IMG/VR virus record: IMGVR_UViG_3300049459_000259
Location: 1 to 27,534 of that record
Reading direction: 5' to 3' (one strand)
DNA length: 27,534 bases
Source: a virus
Below are positions 1 through 7,457 of this stretch, piece after piece (within the stretch, counting starts at the first letter, position 1; each line of letters starts with the position of its first letter). The notes under the pieces were generated by a model. It made no database searches, had not been told where the DNA came from, and worked only from the letters and a program-made list of their open reading frames with translations. Position numbers and translations under genes: made by a program.

Positions 1-60
1 GATAAATACCAAGGAGGGAGTGATATAAATCCGGAACACTCCGGGATAAAACGGTCCATG
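1..60. other. Non-coding sequence beyond the early operon, possible phage left-end region
   Basis: No convincing gene is seen between base 1 and the end of the mor-like gene at 171. The stretch holds three short related words, GATAAAT at 1, GATATAAAT at 22 and GATAAAAC at 45, spaced about 21-23 bp, and a small dyad CCGGA-ACAC-TCCGG at 31-44. Repeats phased by about two helical turns are common at transposase-bound ends of Mu-like and Tn552-like elements. That this is the left end is inference only: no host gene, target duplication or terminal dinucleotide can be identified. Confidence 0.3.
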
Positions 61-100
61 GTGGGCGGGGTTTTGGAATAGAGTTGCAGCCGGTGCAATT

Positions 101-135
101 AGAAAAGCCCCAGTCAACCGCCACTGACTGGGGCT
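101..135 (-). terminator. Rho-independent terminator of the leftward early operon
   Basis: A perfect 11-bp inverted repeat (AGCCCCAGTCA at 106-116 and TGACTGGGGCT at 125-135) has an 8-nt loop. On the minus strand the stem is followed by TTTT at 105-102. It lies 35 bp past the stop codon of the last early gene (mor-like, ending at 171) and is oriented to stop the leftward early transcript. Confidence 0.85.
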
Positions 136-170
136 AGGATACCTCTGGCGGGAGGCCGCTGTCCCGCGTG

Positions 171-527
171 CTACTTTCCCCCGTGCGACGGGAACAGGTC
201 GAGCTGGTTACGGGCGATGCTAGCCAGGCGCATCTGTTTGACGACTTTGTAGACCAGCTGCACGCAAACCCCATGCTTGGTTGCGACCTCATGATGATTG
301 CGGCCGTTCCAGTCGTCGTAAATCCGCAGGTGCAGCTTGGATGTCTGGATGCTGACGCCCTTGGGGATGTAGACCACTTGGCCGCCCCAGAGGTGAGCAA
401 ACAGCGTTGTGATTTCGATGCTGGTGGCCTCGGCAATCTCAGCACTGATCCCCAGGCTTTCCTGGATCACCTTAGCCACGGGTTCAATCGTTTCGCTCAG
501 AAGGTCAGTGCCTCGGATGGTGCTCAT
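171..527 (-). CDS. mor: Mor/C-family transcription activator
   Basis: A 118-residue protein of the Mor transcription activator family, the DNA-binding activators of middle (Mor) and late (C) transcription in Mu. The N-terminal half is helical (dimerisation region in the family). It is followed by the family's strand-forming linker (GGQVVYIPKG, about residues 48-57) and a C-terminal helix-turn-helix (about 70-102, with NHHEVATKHGV). The ATG at 527 overlaps the stop of the upstream gene (ATGA) and has a purine-rich GGGAGAG upstream; a longer start at 548 is possible but less likely. It is the last gene of the early operon, just before a strong terminator, so it is made only when the lytic programme runs. 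It is the natural candidate to act on the three repeated elements before the late gene blocks (9964, 18690, 24304); that link is inference. Confidence 0.88.
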   Translation of the reverse strand: MSTIRGTDLLSETIEPVAKVIQESLGISAEIAEATSIEITTLFAHLWGGQVVYIPKGVSIQTSKLHLRIYDDWNGRNHHEVATKHGVCVQLVYKVVKQMRLASIARNQLDLFPSHGGK

Positions 528-964
528 GATTCGACTCTCCCTATCCATTGCTTCAGTTGCTCAATTACCCGGCTGGCTTGCGCTGTGGTAAGCCATTGCA
601 GCGCGGAGACCTTGGTCATGCTCAATACAAACTTCGCCAGGGCTTGCTCCGACGGGTCCCGAACCGCGCCCAGGTCATGCAAGGTCAGCCAAAGCGAGCG
701 GATTTTTCTTGATTGTTCATCGTCCGCCAGCGGGCGCTTCTGTGCCTTCGTGGGGCGAACCTTGAAGCCGCGCAGCTTGAGTTGTTCCAGGACCTTCAGC
801 AGGCTTGGAACGCTCAGGTCTGCGGTCGAGGTCACCCTGCCCAGGCCCTTCATCGTGGTCAGCATCAAGCGGTAGGTGTCGTCATCCATGCCCAGCTCGC
901 GCCGGGCGACATGGATTAACTTGATATATCGAAGCCGGTCAGGATGGGCGCTCGCTGCATTCAC
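524..964 (-). CDS. DUF1018 protein, Mu gp16-like
   Basis: A protein of about 146 residues with the DUF1018/Mu gp16 signature: a short basic N-terminus, then RYIKLIHVARRELGMDDDTY and MLTTMKGLGRV, followed by a region rich in basic residues and a helical C-terminus ending in a QLKQW segment. The family occurs in early or middle regions of Mu-like phages and has no firmly assigned function. I chose the GTG at 964 because GGGAGG stands 6 nt upstream on the minus strand; an upstream GTG at 1009 has no comparable ribosome binding site. The start overlaps the end of the preceding gene by about 26 bp, and the stop overlaps the start of the mor-like gene (ATGA). This indicates translational coupling within the early operon. 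Confidence 0.82.
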   Translation of the reverse strand: MNAASAHPDRLRYIKLIHVARRELGMDDDTYRLMLTTMKGLGRVTSTADLSVPSLLKVLEQLKLRGFKVRPTKAQKRPLADDEQSRKIRSLWLTLHDLGAVRDPSEQALAKFVLSMTKVSALQWLTTAQASRVIEQLKQWIGRVES

Positions 965-1223
965 TGTGCGCCTCCCAGGAAGTGAATTGCGGAAAATTCG
1001 CAGCTTCACCTGATAGTGCGACGACGGAGCGGATGAAGCGGGTAGACGCGGCCCGCTCGGCCTCCAGCGCGCTATTGGCTTTTAGCCGTGCCCATCTGGC
1101 GGAGATATATAGCTCCATCACTCGCTTCGTTTCGACCAGTGTTTTGAGGTCAGGTATGGCGTCAGCGACGCTGACGTGCAGAGCTACGTCGTCGTTAAGG
1201 GTTGGCAATCGATTGTTGTTCAT
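939..1223 (-). CDS. Hypothetical early phage protein
   Basis: A 94-residue protein without a family I recognise. It starts MNNNRLPTLNDDVALHV and has a central, mostly helical region (VETKRVMELYISARWARLKANSALEAE) and no cysteine pairs or membrane segment. The ATG at 1223 has GGAGA about 7 nt upstream, and that site lies inside the last codons of the preceding gene. This tight packing within the leftward early operon is the main support that the gene is real. Function unknown. Confidence 0.7.
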   Translation of the reverse strand: MNNNRLPTLNDDVALHVSVADAIPDLKTLVETKRVMELYISARWARLKANSALEAERAASTRFIRSVVALSGEAANFPQFTSWEAHSECSERPS

Positions 1224-1224
1224 A

Positions 1225-1914
1225 TCAAATCTCCATTGTTAGGCGAGCGCGGGGCTGATGGTTCACAGCCTGATGTAACTGAGCCGACTGGCCTGCTCGG
1301 TAACCTGCGTCCGACGCGACCTCATCGCGAGCTTTCAGCTTGCGGCGTTTGAGTTCAGTCGTTTGCAGGTCCGGGTAATGCCGTTCCATGTAGGCGTCAA
1401 TGGCCTCCGCGATAGTGTCTTCGACGCCCGCAAAGGCATCGATCTTGTGGTACACCGCATCTATCCAAGCATTGGCGAATGCATCGCCGCGGGCGACCTT
1501 TGTCGACCGCTTACAGCGTTTCTGCGTCTTCAAATACTCACGCCGAGCTTTCTGTAACTGACGTTCCAGCACCTGATAGGCGTAGCCCGTCAATTCCGGC
1601 GCAGCCGCGCACCCGACAAAAATGAATCGGGCAACAAACGGTCCACCGCCCGATATCAATGAGCGCGTGCCAAAGGCGTGGGCACAGACGTCGGCAAGGC
1701 GTACGCGCCATGCCGGCGGCGGGCCATCGGAACCGGCCAGCACCGATACATTCCCCGCCCTACTGGCCAACACATCGCCCAGCTCCAGGTTGTAGGCCTC
1801 CATCAGCTTGTGCGCCTGGCGCAGGGCAATTTCGGCCTCATTCGGGTTGCTGGTTTTGGACTTGGCCATCGCCAGGCACTTCTTGATTCGTTCCAGAGTG
1901 CGGTTGTTGTCCAT
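1225..1914 (-). CDS. DUF2786 domain protein
   Basis: A protein of about 229 residues. The N-terminal 40 residues match the DUF2786 pattern (RIKKCLAMAKSKTSNPNEAE, then a helix ALRQAHKLMEAYNLE), a small domain frequent in phage and plasmid proteins. The remainder (about 60-200) is an uncharacterised domain often attached to DUF2786, containing FVGCAAAPELTGYAYQVLERQL and a basic tail-like segment. No catalytic motif is evident and the molecular role is unknown. The ATG at 1914 is preferred because GGGGG lies about 9 nt upstream; an in-frame ATG at 1923 directly abuts that run. The stop codon of the upstream gene ends 1 nt before this start, consistent with one leftward early transcript. Confidence 0.8.
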   Translation of the reverse strand: MDNNRTLERIKKCLAMAKSKTSNPNEAEIALRQAHKLMEAYNLELGDVLASRAGNVSVLAGSDGPPPAWRVRLADVCAHAFGTRSLISGGGPFVARFIFVGCAAAPELTGYAYQVLERQLQKARREYLKTQKRCKRSTKVARGDAFANAWIDAVYHKIDAFAGVEDTIAEAIDAYMERHYPDLQTTELKRRKLKARDEVASDAGYRAGQSAQLHQAVNHQPRARLTMEI

Positions 1915-1915
1915 A

Positions 1916-2203
1916 TCACTCATCCCCCGCGTCAGTACCGTCGTTGACGGTCTTGATCATCGTCAGCGGGAACTGACCAAAGAGTTCCAGTGCCGTGGCG
2001 CAGCCAGCTTTAAACCCGATACGTTCGTCGCCCTCCATTAGCACTCGCTGTCCATTTGGGCCCTGCAGTACCAGCTCGGTATCCGCTGGCGCCTGCACAA
2101 TCATTTGCAGCTTTTGGACGCGCTTGGCGTGCCACTCCTGAAGCAAGCCGATGATTTGCACAACCGCAGGGTCGTGGGTGTTTGCCGTGGCTTTATTTTT
2201 CAT
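1916..2203 (-). CDS. Hypothetical early phage protein
   Basis: A 95-residue protein that I cannot assign. It starts MKNKATANTHDPAVVQIIG, has an amphipathic helix (LLQEWHAKRVQKLQMIVQ) and a small acidic C-terminus. A segment at about 37-60 (PADTELVLQGPNGQRVLMEG) looks like a beta-rich region. The reading frame extends upstream to 2287, but the ATG at 2203 lies 1 nt after the stop of the preceding DUF3164 gene, which makes it the likely start. The downstream stop overlaps the ribosome binding region of the DUF2786 gene. No function can be inferred beyond membership of the early operon. Confidence 0.68.
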   Translation of the reverse strand: MKNKATANTHDPAVVQIIGLLQEWHAKRVQKLQMIVQAPADTELVLQGPNGQRVLMEGDERIGFKAGCATALELFGQFPLTMIKTVNDGTDAGDE

Positions 2204-2204
2204 A

Positions 2205-2822
2205 TCACACCACCGCCAAATCGAGAGGGATTGCTTTGTAACTATCCGATTCGCCAATGCGCTCATAAACGCGCAGATACACCGCACTGCCCGTCACCAG
2301 AATGGAATCCCTCACCGCCTGCATCGCGGCCTCCCAGCGGTCGTCATTGATGTCCAGGCGCAGTAGATCAAGCACGTCAGCGGTTTTGATCTGGCCGTTA
2401 CGGCCTGGGCTGAATACTCGGTCGACAATGGCCAGCAGGTGATCATCCGCCCCCTTGCTCCAGGCCCGGATGCAGTCATAAACCATGGCCTTCGCCACCT
2501 CCATTTCCTCTGTAAACGTCAGCCGGTCGGCGTAGCAGCGCTGCACTTTGTACTGGCCGTCGTAGGTCGCGATGGTCACGTTGCCTTTCTTGCCGCCCAT
2601 TTGAACGCCGTAGCGCTCGCCGGCAATGCTGATGAGGTCGGCTACATCGCCGAGGGATTTTTTCTTAAAGTTTTTCAGCGCCCGGCTCAGGGTTTTAGCT
2701 TCCTCAGCCAGTTCACGCGCCACCTGGTCACGCAATTTGTCCTGCTCGCGCACCTGATCCATAGGAACCAGGTGGCCCATCGCGTTGCGGACAAAGCCCT
2801 CCGGAATGATGAGATCAGGCAT
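2205..2822 (-). CDS. DUF3164 family protein
   Basis: A 205-residue protein recognisable as DUF3164, a family almost confined to Mu-like phages. It is found near the transposition genes and its biochemical role is unproven. Visible hallmarks are the start (PEGFVRNAMGHLVPMDQVREQD), a central segment (GGKKGNVTIATYDGQYKVQ) and the helical part (LTFTEEMEVAKAMVYDCIRAWSKG is split here as LTFTEEMEVAKAM and YDCIRAWSKG) with VDRVFSPGRNGQIKTADVL. The ATG at 2822 has AGGGG about 7 nt upstream and overlaps the end of the preceding gene by 8 bp. The frame remains open upstream to 2936, but that extension overlaps the neighbour deeply and lacks family character. Related proteins suggest a host-takeover or DNA-metabolism role, but nothing here demonstrates it. 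Confidence 0.86.
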   Translation of the reverse strand: MPDLIIPEGFVRNAMGHLVPMDQVREQDKLRDQVARELAEEAKTLSRALKNFKKKSLGDVADLISIAGERYGVQMGGKKGNVTIATYDGQYKVQRCYADRLTFTEEMEVAKAMVYDCIRAWSKGADDHLLAIVDRVFSPGRNGQIKTADVLDLLRLDINDDRWEAAMQAVRDSILVTGSAVYLRVYERIGESDSYKAIPLDLAVV

Positions 2823-3231
2823 GGTCGGTCCCCTCAGCAAAGGCACGAAGTTGCCGCGTGGCCGCCTGGCAGGTGTCATCCGTGCGCAGCCCCTCGGCCT
2901 GCACCGCGACTCGCTCAACGCCAGCCGCCTTGTCATAGACGGTGATCATCCAACCGCTGACCCGGTTGTAACCGATCTCCAGCCCCAGGAAGGGCTTGAA
3001 CTCCAGCGCCGCTTCAAAGGCCACGAGCAAGCCAGCCAATTGGATGACATGCTCACTGCATTCGGCGTGCAGGCAGTTCATGACATAGTGCAGGTGTCCG
3101 ATAGCGTCGGGAAAACGCTCCTCAGCAATGGCCGTATGAGCGGCCTCAAGCGCCTGCGCTGAGTCGGGCGCCGGCTCAATCGTGTCGTAGCGTGCGGCGC
3201 CATCCAGCATTTGGTCCTGGAATGATTTCAT
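2815..3231 (-). CDS. Hypothetical early phage protein
   Basis: A 138-residue protein of unknown function. It is mostly helical, with an Ala/Glu-rich segment (AQALEAAHTAIAEERFPDA), a centre containing HYVMNCLHAECSEH, and a beta-rich C-terminal half (EFKPFLGLEIGYNRVSGW, then MITVYDKAAGVERVAVQ). The Cys and His residues in the centre are not arranged as a standard zinc motif. The ATG at 3231 overlaps the stop of the 19-residue upstream ORF (ATGA) and has GGGG about 8 nt upstream. The 3' end overlaps the DUF3164 gene start by 8 bp. This overlap chain supports expression as part of the early operon. Confidence 0.72.
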   Translation of the reverse strand: MKSFQDQMLDGAARYDTIEPAPDSAQALEAAHTAIAEERFPDAIGHLHYVMNCLHAECSEHVIQLAGLLVAFEAALEFKPFLGLEIGYNRVSGWMITVYDKAAGVERVAVQAEGLRTDDTCQAATRQLRAFAEGTDHA

Positions 3232-3287
3232 GAGCTTTTCCCCACCTTGTAGACGTAGACATAGGTAAACCAGCAGAGCGCGATCAT
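3228..3287 (-). CDS. Putative 19-residue hydrophobic microprotein
   Basis: Reading leftward from an ATG at 3287 gives 19 codons and a stop at 3228: MIALCWFTYVYVYKVGKSS. Its start shares an ATGA overlap with the stop of the gene at 3284-3601, and its stop shares an ATGA overlap with the start of the gene at 2815-3231. It therefore fills the gap between two coupled genes exactly. The first 13 residues are hydrophobic and aromatic, and the tail is basic, as in small single-pass membrane peptides. Whether it is a functional peptide or a coupling device that carries ribosomes across the gap cannot be told from sequence. Confidence 0.5.
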   Translation of the reverse strand: MIALCWFTYVYVYKVGKSS

Positions 3288-3601
3288 TGGTCTTGCTCCT
3301 TCGCCAGGCTGAACCAAACCACGTCCACGCCGCGAATCGTCACGCTGTTGCAGGTCCGGCGCCCGACAGTGCAGTAGCGCACCCCGCGCAACTCGTGGCC
3401 GAACCAGCGCGTGAGCAAGGCAACGCTCAAGGGGTCGATGTAGATCGTGTTGTCGGCCAGCGCCAGATGCTTGATGTGGATTTCGGCGCCCCGCAGGGCT
3501 CGGGTCAGCTCATTAAAGGCGCAAAGCCTGAGCGGAAAATCCTCAGCCAGAATGCTTTGCGGCAATGGCGGTTGGACGGGAGAGAGGCAAGCGATACGCA
3601 T
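3284..3601 (-). CDS. Hypothetical early phage protein
   Basis: A 105-residue protein that I cannot assign to a named family. It begins MRIACLSPVQPPLPQSIL and includes a central segment (HIKHLALADNTIYIDPLSVALLTRWFG split here as HIKHLALADNTIYID and SVALLTRWFG) followed by a short beta-rich stretch (GVRYCTVGRRTCNSVTIRG). The start at 3601 lies 1 nt after the stop of the ATPase gene, and the stop overlaps the start of the 19-residue ORF. Position just after the transposition ATPase suggests an accessory early role, but no function is supported. Confidence 0.7.
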   Translation of the reverse strand: MRIACLSPVQPPLPQSILAEDFPLRLCAFNELTRALRGAEIHIKHLALADNTIYIDPLSVALLTRWFGHELRGVRYCTVGRRTCNSVTIRGVDVVWFSLAKEQDQ

Positions 3602-3602
3602 C

Positions 3603-4784
3603 TCACACCCCCTTCACAACGTCGGCGGTCACCATCGGCGCGCCCAACTGCGTCGCAAGGTTCATCGCGGCAATCATCAAGTTGCCGATAGCCAGCGGGT
3701 ATAGCAGCGAGATGATTTCATCCCGGCCGCCGCGCCGGTCCGGTTGCGACAGGCGCGCCGCAATGGCCTGGATGCCGCTGTCGTCAATCACTTGCGCCAG
3801 CGCCTTGCCCGCCCGTTCGAAGCGAAACTTCAGGAACTCCTCCAGGCGGGCGCCCTCGATGGGGGGCAGCGTGACCCGCTCGCAGCGCTGCACCACTTCG
3901 CGCACATCGGCGTTGCGCTCGCTCAGCTTCACGCTCAGCTCGGGCTGGCCAATCATGATGATGCTCACCAGTTTGGTGAAACCCGTCTCCAGCTCCATAA
4001 AGCGCTTGAGGTGTTTAAGTGTCGGGATCGGCAGGCTGTGGGCCTCCTCGATCAGCAGGCAGTGACGAAAACCGGCCGCGTGGGACTCTTTGAGCGCCTT
4101 ATGCAACTGGGCAAAACGCGCCTCGGGACTGCTCTTGGGTTTCGACAGGGGCGCGACCGCCGCCATCATCGACTCGGCAATGTGGGTGCTCTTCAGCGAT
4201 TTGCCTTTGACATCGTTGTCCTCGGACGCCAGCACATAGGGCTCGATGATCAATACGGGGTCGTTGTGCTCCGCGATCCGGTTCACCAAGTCGCGGCGCA
4301 GCGTGCTTTTCCCGGCCCCCGATTCAGCCTCCACGGCCAGGAACCCGCCGTGCCGTGCGGTCTGGTACATCACCTCGCGCACGTAGCGAATATCCGGACT
4401 GACCCACATATCCTGGGCGCAGGAAACCTCATCGAAAGGATTACGAAACAGGCTGAACGCCTGGCGGGTTGATGGCAGTAACGTCTGCTTTGGCAGTAAC
4501 ATAGGTTCGTCCTCCCCGGACGGCTCATTGATTTGGGCCGGATCTGCCGTGTTGGCGCACGGCAGGTCCACTTCTTCAAAGGCGCTGGCGATGTCCGCAT
4601 CGTTGGCGCCTGACTCATTCAAGAACGCACGAATGCGCCCCTGTAACGCCTCACAGTCCAGGCTGCGCGGCCACAGGCCGTGGTTCAGCAATTGAGCGAT
4701 AGCGGCCCCGCTGAGCTTCAGCGACTCGGCCAGCGCCGACTGCGGCCGGCCTACCCCCTGTAAAACGTGTTTGAGCTTCAACAT
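3603..4784 (-). CDS. AAA ATPase, transposition protein B (MuB/ExeA-like)
   Basis: A 393-residue AAA+ ATPase that should act as the target-DNA-binding partner of the transposase, as MuB does for MuA. The N-terminal 45 residues form a helix-turn-helix (SALAESLKLSGAAIAQLLN), as in MuB. After a variable linker comes the ATPase core with Walker A (ESGAGKST, about 154-161), Walker B (CLLIEEAH, about 242-249) and a sensor I strand (IIMIGQPE, about 275-282). The C-terminal helical lid continues to the end. The core resembles the ExeA/TniB branch more than a chaperone. The ATG at 4784 is preferred to the GTG at 4787 because AGGAGG lies 6 nt upstream. The start overlaps the transposase stop (TGATG), a typical arrangement for these partners. 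Confidence 0.9.
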   Translation of the reverse strand: MLKLKHVLQGVGRPQSALAESLKLSGAAIAQLLNHGLWPRSLDCEALQGRIRAFLNESGANDADIASAFEEVDLPCANTADPAQINEPSGEDEPMLLPKQTLLPSTRQAFSLFRNPFDEVSCAQDMWVSPDIRYVREVMYQTARHGGFLAVEAESGAGKSTLRRDLVNRIAEHNDPVLIIEPYVLASEDNDVKGKSLKSTHIAESMMAAVAPLSKPKSSPEARFAQLHKALKESHAAGFRHCLLIEEAHSLPIPTLKHLKRFMELETGFTKLVSIIMIGQPELSVKLSERNADVREVVQRCERVTLPPIEGARLEEFLKFRFERAGKALAQVIDDSGIQAIAARLSQPDRRGGRDEIISLLYPLAIGNLMIAAMNLATQLGAPMVTADVVKGV

Positions 4785-6559
4785 CACTCGCCTCCTGCCG
4801 CGGCCCGCACCAGGCTGAGCGGCTTATGGGTGACCTCGACGGGCCGTTTTAGCTCGGCCTCTACGGCGTCAAGCTGCTCTAGGGCAATGCCCCGGGGGTA
4901 ATGCTGCTGTAACCATCTGAAGGCCTCGGCCGACCAGGTATCGGCCATGCGCGGGCGCAACAATTTCGCCGCCTCAACATGGGTCAATAACGCGTGCTCG
5001 ACGGTCGGCGCGTTGACGCTCAAGGACGTGCCTCGGCGCGGCAGGTAGGCCGGCAGCACGGTGTCGGTAACGTGTTTGTGCGGGTCGATCCGGCCGCCGA
5101 ACGGAATCGCTTTCGCCTTGCGGGCGGCTTCGGCCTGCGCCGCGCTGGCGGTGCCGGTGGCGACCTGCTCCAGCAACTGGCGCGAGACTTGTGCAGGGGT
5201 TTGCCCGTGGCGCTTGTACTGCTCGCCGATGGTGGCCGAGGTGTCGGCGAAGCCGAACTGATCCCGGCCGATGCGCTCGACGACGTGGTAATACTCCCGA
5301 CCGTCCTCGCCCGTTAATACGACGCTGGCTGAATCCTTATCCCGCCAGCAGTTACGGGCGATCAGCAGCTTTTCGCCGACCATCACCTGCGGCACCGCGC
5401 TGACGTCGAACTGATCCCCGCGAAACGAAACCCGCAACAGGTTGCTGACCTTGCGGTATTCCGGCGTACTGACCGCCAGCTCCCGACACACCTCGGCGCT
5501 CGGCGCCAGCCGTAGCTCGTTCGGCTTAATTAGTTGCCACACCCCGTAGCGGCTGCGGCCGGTGCGGGTATGGATCGCGGTGGCGTTGAAGTAGCGCATC
5601 CACTCGCCGGCCCAGCCGTTAATCTGCCCCAGGCTGTGAGCCGCCTGCAATTTCAGGGCGCTTTCAAACTCCCGCTCAACGATATTATGGGCCTGCTCCA
5701 CCTGGCCTTTAGCCCGGGCGTTGCCGACCTGGTTAATGATCAGCTCGATGGACATCGCCCGGCACAGGTTGCGAAAGATCCCGCTGGTCATCGCCGCCCC
5801 GGGGTCGGTCATCAGCATCCAGGGCACGCCGTGGAACGGGTCAGACGCGTGGCGTTTCTGCATGGCATTGATCAACACGCCGCACAGGTTCTCAGCCGAT
5901 TCCGCGCCCAGCACGTACTCGACATACAGCGTGCCGCTGGTGTGGTCGGTGATCACGTACCGCCACAGCCGTTGGCGCTCGATCTTCTTCAGGTTGCCCG
6001 GTTTCCCGTCATAGAACTCGGCCTGTTTCATCACCCGCACGCCGTCATCGGCCAGGTAAAACTGCGTTGAGATCGACGCGTCCACCTGCCACACGTGGTT
6101 GGGGTGTTTGCTGGCCAACGACACCGCGGGGGCATCCTGCAGTAGTTGTTCGGGGTGCAGCTTGTAGCCGCGCAAGGCGCGGCTGATGGCGCCGTTGGAA
6201 AGTGGGCGAAACTCGCCCGTGGCCTCATCCAGACGGCCCGCCGTGATCAGGTTGTTGCTGCGCAGGCGCTCGACCGCCCGCTCGATAGTCGACAGCTGCT
6301 TGTTATTCGCCCGGGTCGACTCCAGCAGCATGGCCGAGATCAGCCGGGCTTCGTGTAAAGGCAACATGCTGTTACCCGCGTCACTGCGGCGCTTACGGGG
6401 TTTACTCACCGAAACCTCCTTTAGCTTTCGTTGCAGGGTTTGAAGGGAAACGCCTAGCTCGGCGGCGCCCGCCTTATAAATGGCGGTGCGCTGCCCGTGG
6501 GGCGCATTGGCTGCGCGCCGGGCGATTTGGGCCAGTTGCTGGGTCTGCACCGGGTTCAT
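4784..6559 (-). CDS. Phage DDE transposase (transposition protein A)
   Basis: A 591-residue transposase for integration and replicative transposition. An N-terminal DNA-binding region (about 1-140) has a helix-turn-helix-like segment (YKAGAAELGVSLQTLQRKL) and a second one near 70-130. The retroviral integrase-type core shows D160 (VWQVDAS), D252 (LMTDPGAAM) and E288 (KGQVEQAHN), a D,D(35)E arrangement in which all three catalytic residues are present. A Mu-type C-terminal domain follows (about 370-470, with RVSFRGDQFDVS and YYHVVERIGRDQFGF). The lineage fits the Tn552/IS1604-like transposases of the BcepMu family rather than Mu A itself; this comes from family knowledge and a search would settle it. 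Its stop overlaps the ATPase gene. Confidence 0.93.
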   Translation of the reverse strand: MNPVQTQQLAQIARRAANAPHGQRTAIYKAGAAELGVSLQTLQRKLKEVSVSKPRKRRSDAGNSMLPLHEARLISAMLLESTRANNKQLSTIERAVERLRSNNLITAGRLDEATGEFRPLSNGAISRALRGYKLHPEQLLQDAPAVSLASKHPNHVWQVDASISTQFYLADDGVRVMKQAEFYDGKPGNLKKIERQRLWRYVITDHTSGTLYVEYVLGAESAENLCGVLINAMQKRHASDPFHGVPWMLMTDPGAAMTSGIFRNLCRAMSIELIINQVGNARAKGQVEQAHNIVEREFESALKLQAAHSLGQINGWAGEWMRYFNATAIHTRTGRSRYGVWQLIKPNELRLAPSAEVCRELAVSTPEYRKVSNLLRVSFRGDQFDVSAVPQVMVGEKLLIARNCWRDKDSASVVLTGEDGREYYHVVERIGRDQFGFADTSATIGEQYKRHGQTPAQVSRQLLEQVATGTASAAQAEAARKAKAIPFGGRIDPHKHVTDTVLPAYLPRRGTSLSVNAPTVEHALLTHVEAAKLLRPRMADTWSAEAFRWLQQHYPRGIALEQLDAVEAELKRPVEVTHKPLSLVRAAAGGE

Positions 6560-6562
6560 GGG

Positions 6563-7447
6563 TCAGGCCTCGGCCTGGCTCATCCACACCGGCGCATCGC
6601 CCTGGTGTTCAGGCAAATGAAATTCGCTGCGCACCTTCGCCAGCGTGATTTCAAGTTGGCGGATCAGATCCGCCTGATAGGTGCGGTGGTCCTGCCCCAG
6701 TTCTGAGGCGTGCTCCGCCATCTTGGAAAAGCCTTCGCGCAGTTCGCCGAGGATCTTGGACTCGATCTCAAAGTGCAGCCCGACCACCTCCGTGCGCAGT
6801 TGCTTAATCACTTCATCGGCGGGTAGGCCGTGTATGCGCTTGCGGACCACGTCCAACTCATCTTTGGTTTTTTGAAGATCCCCGGAACGTTTGGTCAATA
6901 CTTCGCCCTGGGCCTTATAGTCTTCTCGAACATCACGTAACGCGGCACGTAGCTCTCGACAACTCATACGGTCAATTTCATCAATGGTTAAGCCGACCAG
7001 CGTCCCACCTTCCGCAAGAGCTGCAAGCTCCTCATCGTCTTCAAGCATGAGGTCATAGAGCTTGGATTTGCCTAAATGCGAAAACGTTTTCGCATTTGAA
7101 AGAAGTGCCGGGGAAAGAAACTTTGCCGCAGCCTGAGCCATTTTCTGAGCAATACGTGGATCCAGGCCCAGTTGCTCTTGAATAATTTTCAGAAACTCAC
7201 CGTGACCTTCAATCTCTTTAAGAATGATCAACCGCTTCCCCGCCTCAAGCATCGCTTCAGCGCTTTGAGCCATGTAAAAGCGAGTTTCGTTCACCAGGCG
7301 GGTGCGGTCGTATGGAAGGCCGTCGCCGAAACGGGCCATCACTTCGGCGCTATTGCCGGCCATCAAGTTCTGATTGGCGGTGAGTACATCCCCGTCCAAT
7401 ACAGGCAATTCAATGGGGGTCGCCGCGGGGGCTTTGGTACGTGCCAT
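6563..7447 (-). CDS. DUF3102 family protein
   Basis: A 294-residue protein of the DUF3102 type, commonly encoded just upstream of the transposase in BcepMu-like phages. The N-terminal half holds the family region (about 45-130, including YDRTRLVNETRFYMAQSAEA, a helix, then KEIEGHGEFLKIIQEQLGLD), which resembles the DNA-binding part of some plasmid partition and Mu-like proteins. The C-terminal half (about 165-270) is long, charged and probably coiled coil. The ATG at 7447 has AGGAG about 6 nt upstream. Codons around 6850-7250 are less GC-rich than in neighbouring genes. A perfect 24-bp palindrome lies inside the gene at 7074-7097. A DNA-binding accessory role in transposition or partition-like organisation is plausible but unproven. 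Confidence 0.82.
   Translation of the reverse strand: MARTKAPAATPIELPVLDGDVLTANQNLMAGNSAEVMARFGDGLPYDRTRLVNETRFYMAQSAEAMLEAGKRLIILKEIEGHGEFLKIIQEQLGLDPRIAQKMAQAAAKFLSPALLSNAKTFSHLGKSKLYDLMLEDDEELAALAEGGTLVGLTIDEIDRMSCRELRAALRDVREDYKAQGEVLTKRSGDLQKTKDELDVVRKRIHGLPADEVIKQLRTEVVGLHFEIESKILGELREGFSKMAEHASELGQDHRTYQADLIRQLEITLAKVRSEFHLPEHQGDAPVWMSQAEA
7074..7097. repeat. Perfect 24-bp palindrome inside the DUF3102 gene
   Basis: The half-sequence AAATGCGAAAAC is followed directly by its exact reverse complement, with no loop and no mismatch over 24 bp. It lies in coding sequence (residues S-N-A-K-T-F-S-H) in an AT-richer part of the gene. A gapless palindrome of this length suits a dimeric protein binding site better than a hairpin terminator, since no T-run follows. 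Confidence 0.8.
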
Positions 7448-7457
7448 GGTGATCTCC

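Noticed and set aside
2008-2020. CTTTAAACCCGAT, the left 13 bases of the late element
   Set aside because: It lies inside a minus-strand early gene (encoding R-I-G-F-K-A), and the right part of the element (TAAAAG) is missing, so it is treated as a chance match.
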